A stretch of 64,000 nt of DNA from DATJGR01 sp963780795 (GCA_963780795.1 CAWADH010000010.1:310001-374000), one strand, 5' to 3'; positions 7,692-16,414 are shown, counted from the first letter of the stretch. Program-made: numbers and translations. Notes: a model not told the origin generated them from the letters alone.

Positions 7692-8486
7692 TCAGACCGG
7701 CAGCCCGGAGACGTGCGACGAATTGATCGTGATCGAATGGCCGCCCGGTTCCACGACGGTGAACGAACGGTGAATGTCGCCTTCTTCTATCCGCGACGGT
7801 TCGCAACCGGCCTGCTTCAGCGCCACGTGCGTGGCATCGACGTCGTCGACCATCAGGTCGAACGGTGCCCGCGCCTTCGTGGGTTTGTCAGCCGGCACCA
7901 GAATCAGGTGCGTGCCACCGCGCAGTTCCAGTATCGCCACGCGCTCGTGCGCCTCGATCAGCCGCAACCCGAGCCGCTCGAAGAACGCCCGGCTCGCGGC
8001 GATGTCCGGCACCGCGAGCAGTGCATGGCCGATCCATACCGGCGGCCGTTCGTCCTTGGGATTCGAGTCGCTCTTGCGCATCCAGCGGCTCGATGCCGCC
8101 ACGTCCTGCACGCCTTCACCGGCTTTCTTCCATCCGTTGAACCCGGCTTCGAGGTGCGCAACATTGCGGTAGCCCATGTCGACGAGCGCTTTGGCAGCGA
8201 ATGCGGAACGTCCGCCGCCGGCGCAGAAAACGACGATGCGTTTCGTCTCGTCGAAATAGTCGCGGTAGTACGGACTCGCAGGGTCGGCCCAGAATTCGAG
8301 CATGCCGCGCGGCGCATGGAGCGCACCGGGAATGGTGCCGAGATCCACCGTTTCCTGAAGCTCGCGGATGTCGAGCAGCAGCAGATCGTCGCGCTGCGCC
8401 ATCTCCTGCTTCAGCTGCGCGATCGTCAGGTTCTCGAGCGTCGACTTCAGCCGGTCGACGACGCCGAAAATCGATTCGATGGCCAT
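7692..8486 (-). CDS. rhodanese-glyoxalase (VOC) fusion protein
   Basis: A 264-residue two-domain protein. Residues about 20-125 are a rhodanese domain with LLLLDIRE and the active-site loop VVFCAGGGRSA (Cys88), which in the family carries a persulfide during sulfur transfer. Residues about 150-262 are a glyoxalase/VOC fold starting WIGHALLAVPDIAASRAFFE and ending VVEPGGHSITI. A linker of about 25 charged residues joins them. The start chosen is the ATG giving MAIESIFG; an open frame extends 20 residues further but that part looks unconserved and has no ribosome site. The VOC half could bind a metal and a thiol-linked substrate, so sulfide, glutathione-persulfide or dioxygenase-like chemistry is possible. 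It sits alone between an ATPase and an esterase homologue. Confidence 0.85.
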   Translation of the reverse strand: MAIESIFGVVDRLKSTLENLTIAQLKQEMAQRDDLLLLDIRELQETVDLGTIPGALHAPRGMLEFWADPASPYYRDYFDETKRIVVFCAGGGRSAFAAKALVDMGYRNVAHLEAGFNGWKKAGEGVQDVAASSRWMRKSDSNPKDERPPVWIGHALLAVPDIAASRAFFERLGLRLIEAHERVAILELRGGTHLILVPADKPTKARAPFDLMVDDVDATHVALKQAGCEPSRIEEGDIHRSFTVVEPGGHSITINSSHVSGLPV

Positions 8487-8568
8487 GACTACACCGCGGG
8501 TGCGCTTCGAAGCGGAGAGCGGCCGCTCAGTTCCGGGGCCATGCAATTACCTCGTCAGTGAGTCGACG

Positions 8569-10173
8569 TCACAACGTACGCCGCGTGCGCTGACGCGACA
8601 AGTCGGATTGCGCCTCGGGCTGCGCGGAACAGAAGAAGCTCGCCGCATCGTCGGTGCTGCCTTGGCCGCGATAGACCGCAACCGCCGGATACGGACACAG
8701 CGGCCGCGTGCGTTCCACGCCGTCCTTCGTCCGCGACGCGACGATCGACTCCGGCGGTTTGCCGGTCTCAACCCATGCATCCAGCGTTTTCAGCGTGTCG
8801 AACCGGTTGGGACCGTCGCCTCCGCCGCAATGATCCATGCCTGGCACCATGAACAGGCGATAGCTCTTCTCGAATTCCGCGCGGTCGATATCGGAACCGA
8901 TCACCGCGCCGCGCACGCTCTCGTAATAGCCGATGCTGTTCAGTGGCGGGATGCCCGGATCAGCCCAGCCGTGGTACTGCAGCAGCTTTCCGCCGCGGTC
9001 GAAGAACGGCGCGAGGTTCGGATCGATCGCATCCATCACCAGACCCGCGCCGTCTTCGGCGACCGGCAGATCGCGCGCGACGTCGAAGGTTCGATAATTC
9101 CACCCCTTCTTCTTGAACACGATGAATTCGAAGATGCCGGTGGCGAGCGTGGACAACTCCGGCACCATCGCGCCGATCGGGCCGTTCCATCCAAGTTCGC
9201 TGCCGGGAGACAAGCCGGGGAACAGCGTCACCTGCGTGCGCGGATTCACCATCGGCCGATACAGCGCCTCCGCACTCGCGACCTGCTTGGCGGTGAGGCA
9301 CGACGGCTGATCGGCATCGGCGCAACGCAACGACGCGGGATCGAAATCGCAGCGCAGCGGATTTTCGATAACGCCGTCCTTCACACCGTCGAGCGCGTCG
9401 CACGCCGCGAGCACCGCACCGTGCAGCGTCTTCAGCTTGTCTTCCGGAACGAAGTTGCCCGGTTCTTTGTGGATCACCTGGCTCGCCACCACGTATTTCG
9501 CCGACAGTCGCGTCATGTAGTTGGCGGGCGCGCCCGCGATGATGCCGTCGAAGTCCGCCGGATAGCGTTGCGCTTCAGTGAGTCCTTGTCTGCCGCCGGT
9601 CGCACAGCCGCTCCAGTACGCACGCCGCGGCGGACTGCCGTAGAACGCCACGCTGATGGCTTTCGCTTTCGCCGCGAGTTCGTGCACGGCGCGATAGCCG
9701 AAGTCGACGACCTTCTCCGGGTGATTCAGCGCGAAGCTCGCGTCCAGCGCAGAGCCTTCGTGACCGGTGTCGGTCGACGCGGCAACGTAGCCGGCAGCGA
9801 GCGGTGCCGCCATGAACGGAAACCAGATCTCGCCGGAGTAGCCGCCGTTGCCCACCGCGACCAGTTTGCCGTTCCAGTCCGCCGCGGGCAGCCACACTTC
9901 GAACGCAATGCTCGAATCGGGCGTCGGCGCGATGCGGCCGGCAACGCGACAGAACGCGGGCAGCTCGGCGTACGGCGCCGGCATCGGGATGAAGAACGGT
10001 TTGGCCGGCTTGTACGCGCCGGCCGCCACGATCTCGGCCGCATCGATCCTCGTGTCCTTCAGTTCGAGCGACGCGAGCGTTTCGCACGTACTCGCCCGCA
10101 CCCCAGCCGCGCCAACGGACAGCAATAGCACGACGCTCAGACGAACGGCGCTCCGAATCTTCGCAGCATTCAT
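8569..10173 (-). CDS. tannase/feruloyl esterase family protein with catalytic Ser replaced by Ala
   Basis: A 534-residue secreted member of the tannase/feruloyl esterase family, with a signal peptide over about residues 1-27. The family cleaves phenolic ester bonds using a Cys-Ser...Asp...His-Cys arrangement, where the Ser lies in GCSTGGRQ. Here that motif reads SGCATGGRQG: Cys190 remains but the nucleophile position, residue 191, is Ala (codon GCG, complement of 9601-9603). The Asp-bearing HGWADPGIPPLNS and the His-Cys of VPGMDHCGGGDG are kept, so the disulfide and fold look intact. Unless another serine substitutes, it should be a poor esterase. The frame is undamaged and codon use is normal, which argues for a functional protein of changed role rather than decay. 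Confidence 0.87.
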   Translation of the reverse strand: MNAAKIRSAVRLSVVLLLSVGAAGVRASTCETLASLELKDTRIDAAEIVAAGAYKPAKPFFIPMPAPYAELPAFCRVAGRIAPTPDSSIAFEVWLPAADWNGKLVAVGNGGYSGEIWFPFMAAPLAAGYVAASTDTGHEGSALDASFALNHPEKVVDFGYRAVHELAAKAKAISVAFYGSPPRRAYWSGCATGGRQGLTEAQRYPADFDGIIAGAPANYMTRLSAKYVVASQVIHKEPGNFVPEDKLKTLHGAVLAACDALDGVKDGVIENPLRCDFDPASLRCADADQPSCLTAKQVASAEALYRPMVNPRTQVTLFPGLSPGSELGWNGPIGAMVPELSTLATGIFEFIVFKKKGWNYRTFDVARDLPVAEDGAGLVMDAIDPNLAPFFDRGGKLLQYHGWADPGIPPLNSIGYYESVRGAVIGSDIDRAEFEKSYRLFMVPGMDHCGGGDGPNRFDTLKTLDAWVETGKPPESIVASRTKDGVERTRPLCPYPAVAVYRGQGSTDDAASFFCSAQPEAQSDLSRQRTRRTL

Positions 10174-10230
10174 GTTCCCCTCCGGGCGCTTGTCTCCCCG
10201 GGAATTCTCACACGATTCGGTGAGGCGCAG

Positions 10231-11622
10231 TCACGCTTGCACCAGCCGCGCCAGCGTAGCCGCCGCGCCTGCCATCGCGTCGGGCGCGGCGGTTGCGAAC
10301 GAGAGGCGCAGAAACGAACCGGTCGGTTCCGCCGGAAACCACTGCCGTCCGGCGCTGACGATCACACCGGCTGCATGCGCCCGCGCCGCGATTTCGATGT
10401 CGGCCACCCGATCGGGCAGCCGCGTCCACAGATGCAGACCGCCGGCAGGAACCAGCGGCAACGAGCCCGGCCCGAGTTCGGCTCGCAGCGCACCAACGAG
10501 CGCGTCGCGCCGCGCCCGCAATCCGCCGCGCAGTGACTTCAGATGGCGCGGCCACGCCGGCGAGGTGACGAGCTCGAGCGCAGCCTCCTGAATCGGCCCC
10601 GCAATGAAGAAGTCGGCCATGGTGCGCGCCGAAAGTAAGCGCGCGAGCGCTGCACCTTTCGCGACTATTGCGCCGATGCGCAGTCCCGGCGCGGCCGATT
10701 TCGTCAGCGAGCGCAGATACACGACGTGACCGTTCGCATCGGCCGTTGCCAGCGGTGGCAACGGCACGGCGTCGATCGCAAAGTCGCGACCCCAATCATC
10801 CTCCACGAGAAACGCACCTGCCTTCGCGACGACGTCGAGCACGTCGGCGCGGCGGGCCTCCGCGAGCGTCGCGCCGGACGGATTCGCGAACGTCGGTTGC
10901 GAATAGAAGACGCGGGCGCCGGTGCGCTCGAATGCGGCGGCGAGCGCTTCCGGAGCGACGCCGCCGGCATCGGTGGTTACCGGAACTAACGGCAGCCTCA
11001 AGGCGCGCGCGACGACGATCGCACCGACATAAGTGGGTGACTCCACCAGCAGCGGCGCGCCCGGCGCAACGAGCGCGCGCAACACCACGCTAATCGCGGC
11101 CTGGCTTCCCGGCGAAACGATGACGTCGTGCGCGCCGACGCCGCCGCCGAGTTGCTGCGCAAACCACAGGCGCAGCGGTTCGACGCCTTGCGACGGCATG
11201 CGCCCCCACACACCGGGACGCCGCGCGACGCGCGCCATCGCGGCGGTCAGTTGCGGCAGCGCCTGCAGTTCGTCCGGCAGATATCCGCCGCCGAGGTTCA
11301 CCGCACCCGGGCTCGGTGTTGCGAGCAACGCACGCAGCGCATCGTCGTTCACGTCGGCCGCGCCGAGCGCGAGGCTCTGCCAACCGAAGTCGCCGGCCGC
11401 GACCGGCGATCGCCGATCGGCGACGAACGTGCCGTGGCCCGGTCGTGCGTCGATCAAACCCGACACCACCAGTTGCTGTACGGCGCGCCGTACGGTGAGC
11501 GGACTCACGCCGAGTTCCGACATCAGCTCCCGCACCGACGGCAACCGCTCGCCGGCCGTCGCGGCGCTGACGCGCTTGCGTAGATGTTGTACGACTCGTT
11601 GTGCACTGTTATCGTTTTTCAC
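10231..11622 (-). CDS. MocR/GntR-type regulator with aminotransferase domain
   Basis: A 463-residue MocR-like transcription factor. The N-terminal winged helix (LPSVRELMSELGVSPLTVRR, then a DARPGHGTFVAD wing) occupies residues about 10-75. A fold-type I aminotransferase-like domain follows, with the PLP lysine in YLRSLTKSAAPGLRIG. MocR proteins sense amino acids or vitamin B6 through PLP and control metabolic genes. The start is taken as the GTG at 11622 (VKNDNSAQRV), where the family homology begins; an in-frame ATG 22 codons earlier would run through the likely operator. The gene is divergent from a PLP-dependent decarboxylase gene and an 8-bp inverted repeat lies between them, so that gene is the likely target. 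Confidence 0.88.
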   Translation of the reverse strand: MKNDNSAQRVVQHLRKRVSAATAGERLPSVRELMSELGVSPLTVRRAVQQLVVSGLIDARPGHGTFVADRRSPVAAGDFGWQSLALGAADVNDDALRALLATPSPGAVNLGGGYLPDELQALPQLTAAMARVARRPGVWGRMPSQGVEPLRLWFAQQLGGGVGAHDVIVSPGSQAAISVVLRALVAPGAPLLVESPTYVGAIVVARALRLPLVPVTTDAGGVAPEALAAAFERTGARVFYSQPTFANPSGATLAEARRADVLDVVAKAGAFLVEDDWGRDFAIDAVPLPPLATADANGHVVYLRSLTKSAAPGLRIGAIVAKGAALARLLSARTMADFFIAGPIQEAALELVTSPAWPRHLKSLRGGLRARRDALVGALRAELGPGSLPLVPAGGLHLWTRLPDRVADIEIAARAHAAGVIVSAGRQWFPAEPTGSFLRLSFATAAPDAMAGAAATLARLVQA

Positions 11623-11638
11623 GATTAAGGACGATAAC
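11608..11638. promoter_or_regulatory. inverted repeat GTTATCGT-N15-ACGATAAC, candidate MocR operator
   Basis: Perfect 8-bp arms at 11608-11615 and 11631-11638 flank a 15-base spacer that contains an extra ACGAT. The element lies across the start of the MocR gene and within the region between the two divergent genes. It fits autoregulation plus control of the decarboxylase, which is inference. Confidence 0.5.
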
Positions 11639-11724
11639 GCTATCCTCACCCGAACGAAAGTGCTTCCGCGGGACAGATGCGTTCCCACCGTTGCATTTGC
11701 TTACCTTCACGCCAGGAGCGCTCC

Positions 11725-13074
11725 ATGGACGACCTGTTGATCGACGCCGCGCGGCGCGGCATCCGTTATCGCACCACGCTTGCCGAACGGGCCGTCGCGC
11801 CGACCGCGACCGCAGTTGATGCACTCGCGCGCTTCCGGGAGCCGATGCCGGCGCGCGGGTGCACTGCCGACAACGTGCTCGGACTGCTCGACGAAGCCGG
11901 CTCTCCTGCGACGGTCGCAACCGCCGGCGGCCGCTACTTCGGCTTCGTCAACGGCAGTTCGCTGCCGGTAACGGTGGCGACGAACTGGCTCGCAACAGCA
12001 TGGGACCAGAACGCGGCGCTCGGCGTGATGTCGCCTACCGCATCGACGCTGGAGGAGGTCACGCTCGGTTGGCTCACCGATCTGTTCGGTTTGCCGGCCG
12101 GTACCACCGGCACGTTCGTCACCGGCGCCACGCTCGCGAGCTTCACCGCGCTCGCAGCCGCGAGACACGAACTGCTGCACCGCTGCGGTTGGGACGCGGG
12201 CGCAAACGGTCTGTTCGGTGCGCCGCCGATCACCGTCGTCGTGAGCGATGAATCGCACGCATCGATCGGTCGCGCGCTCGCGCTGCTCGGCCTCGGTCGC
12301 GAGCGGGTAGTGCGCGTGCCAACGGATTGGCAAGGCCGCATGCGAGCCGAGATGCTGCCGCGGCTCGAAGCCGGCCCGGTGCTCGTCTGCACTCAGGCCG
12401 GCAACGTCAACACCGGCGCGTTCGACCCGTTCGACTCCGTCTGCGACTGGGCGCAACGCTATGCCGCCTGGGTACACGTGGACGGCGCCTTCGGACTGTG
12501 GGCCGCGGCCGCTCCCCAATACACTCATCTAACGGCAGGACTCGCCCGCGCCGATTCGTGGGCAACCGACGGCCACAAATGGCTGAACGTGCCGTACGAC
12601 TGCGGCATGGCATTGGTCCGCAACGGCGACGCGCTGCGCGGCGCGATGGCGATGAGCGCGGCGTATCTGCCGCCGTCTGCGCTGCGTGATCCGATGCACT
12701 ACGGACCCGACGCATCGCAGCGCGCCCGCGCGGTAGACGTATGGGCGGCGCTGAAGTACCTCGGCCGCGCCGGCGTCGCCGATCTGGTCACGCGGTGCTG
12801 CAGACACGCAGCGCGGTTCGCCCGGGAACTCGCCGCTGCCGGACACGACGTGCTCAACGACGTCGTTCTGAATCAGGTGCTGGTGTCGTTCGGCGACGAA
12901 GCGCGAACGCTGCGCGTGATCGACGCACTACAGCGCGACGGCACCTGCTGGTGCGGCGTCAGCCGCTGGCAGGGGCGAACGGTGATGCGGATCAGCGTGT
13001 CGTCGTGGGTCACCTCCGACGACGACGTCGGTCGGTCGCTCGAGGCGATGTTGCGGTGCGCAGAAAACGCGTGA
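11725..13074 (+). CDS. PLP-dependent (group II-type) amino acid decarboxylase
   Basis: A 449-residue pyridoxal-phosphate enzyme of the aromatic-amino-acid/glutamate decarboxylase family. AGGAG at 11714-11718 supports the ATG at 11725. The cofactor elements are visible: DESHASIGRAL contributes the His stacked on PLP, VHVDGAFGLW the Asp that pairs with the pyridine nitrogen, and TDGHKWLNVPYDCG the Schiff-base lysine. Homologues decarboxylate aromatic amino acids, glutamate or diaminobutyrate, and some instead act as aldehyde synthases or lyases. No pathway partner is adjacent, so the substrate is open. The divergent MocR regulator suggests induction by an amino acid or PLP status. Confidence 0.88.
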   Translation: MDDLLIDAARRGIRYRTTLAERAVAPTATAVDALARFREPMPARGCTADNVLGLLDEAGSPATVATAGGRYFGFVNGSSLPVTVATNWLATAWDQNAALGVMSPTASTLEEVTLGWLTDLFGLPAGTTGTFVTGATLASFTALAAARHELLHRCGWDAGANGLFGAPPITVVVSDESHASIGRALALLGLGRERVVRVPTDWQGRMRAEMLPRLEAGPVLVCTQAGNVNTGAFDPFDSVCDWAQRYAAWVHVDGAFGLWAAAAPQYTHLTAGLARADSWATDGHKWLNVPYDCGMALVRNGDALRGAMAMSAAYLPPSALRDPMHYGPDASQRARAVDVWAALKYLGRAGVADLVTRCCRHAARFARELAAAGHDVLNDVVLNQVLVSFGDEARTLRVIDALQRDGTCWCGVSRWQGRTVMRISVSSWVTSDDDVGRSLEAMLRCAENA

Positions 13075-13195
13075 TTGGACGCAGCCGCATGCGGAAACGG
13101 CCACCGAGCATCGCCGCCGTGAGTTCTGCATCAATGCGCGGCGCATCGGGACGTGTTCTGATGCGCCGATCCAACGATTGCTCTGGGGCGAGACG

Positions 13196-14692
13196 ATGCA
13201 GCGCGCGGCGTACGGATCCCGTCTGTTCTTCGGCCGACTGATCCGGTCGATTCCGGTCGCCTTACTCGCGGCCTCCGCATTCAGCCGCGCGGCCGAACCG
13301 GACTTTGCCGCGATCGGTGCATACATCGAAACACAGCGTGTCGCCGAACATATTCCGGGACTGGCCGTTGCGATCGTCGGCGGCGACGGCACCGTGTACG
13401 TCTCCGGATTCGGACACGCCGACGAATCGGGTCGAACGGTCGCCAGCAACACGCCGTTCATCCTGGGGTCGACCAGCAAATCCTTCACCGCGCTCGCTGT
13501 GATGCAACTCGTCGAGGCGGGCCGGATCGATCTCGACGCGCCAGTGCAACGTTACCTGCCGTGGTTTCGCGTCGCCGACGAAACCGCGTCAGCCGCGATC
13601 ACGGTGCGTCAGCTATTGAATCAGACCAGCGGCCTTTCGACCGCGGCGGGCCGCGCCACCCTGACGGATTTCTCGAGCGGCGACGACGCGCTCGAGAATC
13701 GGGTGAGAGGTCTCAGCGCGGTGGCCCTCACCGCTCCGGTGGGCACGACGTACCAATACAGCAACTGCAACTATCAGACGCTCGGGATGGTCGTTCAGCA
13801 GGTGTCGGGGCAGAGCTTCGAAACCTACATGGCGGAGCACGTGTTCGCGCCGCTTGCGATGAATCACACGTACACGTCGAAAGAAGCGGCACTCCCGGCC
13901 GGTCTCGCCTCCGGTCATCAGACGTGGTTCGGCCGCCCGGTGCCGTTCGACGAACCGGTACCGCGCGCCAGCGTGCCGCAGGGATTCGTGATTTCGACCG
14001 CTCAGGACCTCGCGCACTACCTGTACGCGCAGTTGAACGATGGTCGTTATGGCGACGCCGCGGTGCTGTCGAGCGGCGGTATGGCGGAGATGCACAAGGG
14101 CGCCGCGCGCGTCGGAGAGAGCGACATCTACTACGCCATGGGCTGGAACGTCGGCACTGTAGACGGCCAGAACGCCGTATGGCACGAGGGCGATACGTTC
14201 GGATTCCAATCGTTCCTGATCGTACTAACGGATGCACGCTGGGGCGTGGCCGTGATGGCGAACCGCAACGCCATTCCGGCCAACCGGCGGTTCGAGGAAA
14301 TCGCGTTCGGCATTGCGAGCATGGTCGTCGGCGGCACTCCGAAGACCGAACACGTGCGCGACGCGACGATGATCTACGCCGTGTTCATCGGCCTCGTGCT
14401 GCTGCAACTGGTCGGCATGGCGCGCACGATCGCGCTGCTGCGCCGCTGGCGGCGCGATCCATCGAGCCGACCGCGCGGTGCGGCGGCAACGCTGACGCGA
14501 ATCGCACTGCCGTCCACGCTCAATCTGCTATGGGCCGCGTTCGTCTTCGTCGCGCTACCGGGCATGTTTACATCGATCCGCACGCTCACCTGGGCGGTGC
14601 CCGATATCGGCTATCTGCTGCTGGTGAGCGGTGCGATCGCGTTGATATGGAGCGCGGCGAGGCTGTTGCTGCTTCGCCGACTGCCCGCGTAG
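13196..14692 (+). CDS. serine hydrolase, class C beta-lactamase/penicillin-binding-like, with C-terminal membrane segments
   Basis: A 498-residue protein. A signal peptide or anchor covers about residues 1-33. The beta-lactamase-like domain holds the S92-T-S-K95 motif in GSTSKSF, the Tyr-containing YQYSNCNYQTLG motif, and HEGDTFGFQS in place of KTG. The last 120 residues have about three hydrophobic helices, placing the catalytic domain in the periplasm. The start used is the ATG preceded by GGGGCGAG; an ATG six codons upstream is possible. Members act as peptidases or esterases on D-amino-acid peptides or lipids; most of the family with membrane tails are uncharacterised. It is convergent with the sigma-factor module. 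Confidence 0.87.
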   Translation: MQRAAYGSRLFFGRLIRSIPVALLAASAFSRAAEPDFAAIGAYIETQRVAEHIPGLAVAIVGGDGTVYVSGFGHADESGRTVASNTPFILGSTSKSFTALAVMQLVEAGRIDLDAPVQRYLPWFRVADETASAAITVRQLLNQTSGLSTAAGRATLTDFSSGDDALENRVRGLSAVALTAPVGTTYQYSNCNYQTLGMVVQQVSGQSFETYMAEHVFAPLAMNHTYTSKEAALPAGLASGHQTWFGRPVPFDEPVPRASVPQGFVISTAQDLAHYLYAQLNDGRYGDAAVLSSGGMAEMHKGAARVGESDIYYAMGWNVGTVDGQNAVWHEGDTFGFQSFLIVLTDARWGVAVMANRNAIPANRRFEEIAFGIASMVVGGTPKTEHVRDATMIYAVFIGLVLLQLVGMARTIALLRRWRRDPSSRPRGAAATLTRIALPSTLNLLWAAFVFVALPGMFTSIRTLTWAVPDIGYLLLVSGAIALIWSAARLLLLRRLPA

Positions 14693-14694
14693 TG

Positions 14695-15000
14695 CTAAGC
14701 CTCCTCTACGCTGACGCTGAATACCCACAGCGCAACGGCGTTGAGGCACAGCGCAGTCGCGTTGATCGCTGGCGTACCGGCCAGGTGTGTCCAGGGCGCA
14801 GCCGACGCAATCGCCTGCAGCCCCTGCCACAGCGCGGGCATTGCTAGCGACGCGCCGACGGCGACGGCGCTGCCGAGCACCATCCGCCTGCGTCCGCGCA
14901 GACGATCGACACGTTGCATGACGTCACGCGTGAAGCCGTCCTCGGGAAGGTCGCATGGTTCTTCGCGAAACAACCGCCGCAGCGCGTCGTCGTCAGACAT
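14695..15000 (-). CDS. small membrane protein, probable anti-sigma partner
   Basis: A 101-residue protein whose first 40 residues are charged (DDDALRRLFREEPCDLPEDG) and whose remainder forms one or two hydrophobic segments (MVLGSAVAVGASLAMPALW, then ATALCLNAVALWVFSVSV). It starts 8 bases inside the end of the sigma-factor gene, which indicates translational coupling. Position, size and layout suggest a membrane anti-sigma factor, although no zinc-binding HxxxCxxC motif is present. Function is inferred from context only. Confidence 0.7.
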   Translation of the reverse strand: MSDDDALRRLFREEPCDLPEDGFTRDVMQRVDRLRGRRRMVLGSAVAVGASLAMPALWQGLQAIASAAPWTHLAGTPAINATALCLNAVALWVFSVSVEEA

Positions 15001-15529
15001 GTTGGCTCACCGTCGCATTCATGCGCTCGAGAATTCTCACTCGCGCGCGGTTGAGTTTCGACTTCACCGTACCCACCGGCAACCCCGTCACGAGCGAAAT
15101 CTCGCTGTGCGAATAACCGTGCGCGTAGCTCAGCAGCATCGCCGCTCTCTCCTCTTCTTCCAGCCACGCGAGCACCTTCGGTAGATCGTGCACTTCCACC
15201 GGCGGCTCTGCATGGCCGACGTGCACTTCGAGGCTGAGGGCCGCCACGATCTTGTTCTGTTGCGTGCGTTTTCGCTGCATCTGCCGCATTTCGTTGTACG
15301 CGATCGCGATCAGCCAGGTCGAGAACTTCGAGTCGCCGCGGAAGTACGCGAGCCGACGATACGCCTTCAGAAACGTCTCCTGCGCAACGTCGTCGGCGTC
15401 CGCGGTGAGATGCCGCAGGAAACCACGCACCATCGCCTGATGACGCAGCACGAGTTGTTCGAACGCCCGCGTGTCGTCGGCCGCGACGACACGCGCGATC
15501 AATTCGGTGTCAGACGGCGGCGCGCTCAC
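14993..15529 (-). CDS. ECF-type RNA polymerase sigma factor
   Basis: A 178-residue sigma-70 family protein of the extracytoplasmic-function class. Region 2 contains ADDVAQETFLKAYRRLAYFR and FSTWLIAIAYNEMRQMQRK, which contact the -10 element. Region 4 contains YSHSEISLVTGLPVGTVKSK, the helix-turn-helix for the -35 element. The ATG lies 20 bp inside the end of the preceding membrane-protein gene and the stop overlaps the next gene by 8 bp, so all three are made together. The signal it answers is not evident; envelope stress is the usual role. Confidence 0.92.
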   Translation of the reverse strand: MSAPPSDTELIARVVAADDTRAFEQLVLRHQAMVRGFLRHLTADADDVAQETFLKAYRRLAYFRGDSKFSTWLIAIAYNEMRQMQRKRTQQNKIVAALSLEVHVGHAEPPVEVHDLPKVLAWLEEEERAAMLLSYAHGYSHSEISLVTGLPVGTVKSKLNRARVRILERMNATVSQHV

Positions 15530-15884
15530 GCGTTCCCGAGAAGCGGTGCAACCCGAGATACGCGACGCCGATCAGGAACGGAAACGCTGCGATTCCGGTC
15601 AACGGTCCGAGCGCGTCGTCTTCGCCCACGGCAAATGCAAAGGCGCCAATGGCAATCGCGATCGCAATCGAGATCACACCGCGCCGCAGATCGCCGTGGC
15701 TGGGATCGAGGCCGGTGAGTTGCGCCACCAGTTCCGGCGTGAGCGGCTGGCCGCGTTCGATGGCGCCGCGAATCGTCTCCTGCGCGGCGAGGCGATACAG
15801 ATGGCGATAACGCAGTCGCAGGCAGAAAAATCCGCCGATCGACAGCAAGAATACGATCGGCACCAGGAATCCGAAGTCATCCAC
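15510..15884 (-). CDS. DUF6249-like membrane protein
   Basis: A 124-residue protein with three hydrophobic segments: residues about 5-22, 70-88 and 93-113, with a cytoplasmic charged region including PLTPELVAQLTGLD between the first two. The layout fits the DUF6249 family, short inner-membrane proteins commonly found with ECF sigma factors. It is first in the module and overlaps the sigma gene by 20 bp. Its job is unknown; it could help sense the envelope signal. Confidence 0.75.
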   Translation of the reverse strand: MDDFGFLVPIVFLLSIGGFFCLRLRYRHLYRLAAQETIRGAIERGQPLTPELVAQLTGLDPSHGDLRRGVISIAIAIAIGAFAFAVGEDDALGPLTGIAAFPFLIGVAYLGLHRFSGTRERAAV

Positions 15885-15959
15885 GAAGCAGTCTCCGCAT
15901 GTATTGCAGCGAGTGAGATGCCGTAAACGCGGGTTTGGATGCAGTCGCCGCTGAAAAAA

Positions 15960-16403
15960 CTATCGCCGATATTGGACAAACGGCGTTTTCGTCGCCATCT
16001 GATCGTACAGGCCGCGGGCGCGGTAGTTGAACTCCTGCGTCATCCAGTAAGTGCGCGAACAGCCGCGCGCATCGGCCTCGCGGTAAACGGCCTCGATGAG
16101 CGCGCGTCCGATGCCGCCCGCGCGCAGCGTCGGCTGGACGAACAGATCCTCGAGGTAGCAATAGTACGTTTTCGACCACGTGGAGCGATGGAACAGGATG
16201 TGGGCGATGCCCACCGGCCGGTCGTCGTCGTTCACTGCGACGAGCCCGATGTGGAAGTCGGCTTCCTGCGCGATCATCCGTTGCCACGTCGCCTCGATGA
16301 TGTCGTCGGCGACGGTCGCCTTGTAGAACTCGATGTAGCCCTTGAACAGCGGCAGCCAGTCCGGCTTGTCGCGCGCCGCGAGGGGTCGGATGCGAATGGT
16401 CAT
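15960..16403 (-). CDS. GNAT family N-acetyltransferase
   Basis: A 147-residue acetyltransferase. The acetyl-CoA pyrophosphate loop is recognisable as VQPTLRAGGIGRALIEAVYR (R/Q-x-x-G-x-G/A pattern), preceded by the beta4 strand YCYLEDLFV. GGAGC just upstream supports the ATG. Similar short GNAT proteins acetylate small amines or protein N-termini. The gene is followed on the same strand by another reading unit only after a short spacer, and two copies of a palindromic repeat lie between it and the HAD gene. Substrate unknown. Confidence 0.88.
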   Translation of the reverse strand: MTIRIRPLAARDKPDWLPLFKGYIEFYKATVADDIIEATWQRMIAQEADFHIGLVAVNDDDRPVGIAHILFHRSTWSKTYYCYLEDLFVQPTLRAGGIGRALIEAVYREADARGCSRTYWMTQEFNYRARGLYDQMATKTPFVQYRR

Positions 16404-16414
16404 GTTTGCTCCAG

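Noticed and set aside
8846..8862. A TGCCTGGCACC match resembling the REP core
   Set aside because: It is within the esterase-homologue coding sequence, encodes conserved VPGMDH residues and lacks the palindrome and tail.
8368..10128. A 586-codon open frame on the plus strand opposite the tannase homologue
   Set aside because: Antisense shadow; the minus-strand frame carries a signal peptide and family motifs.
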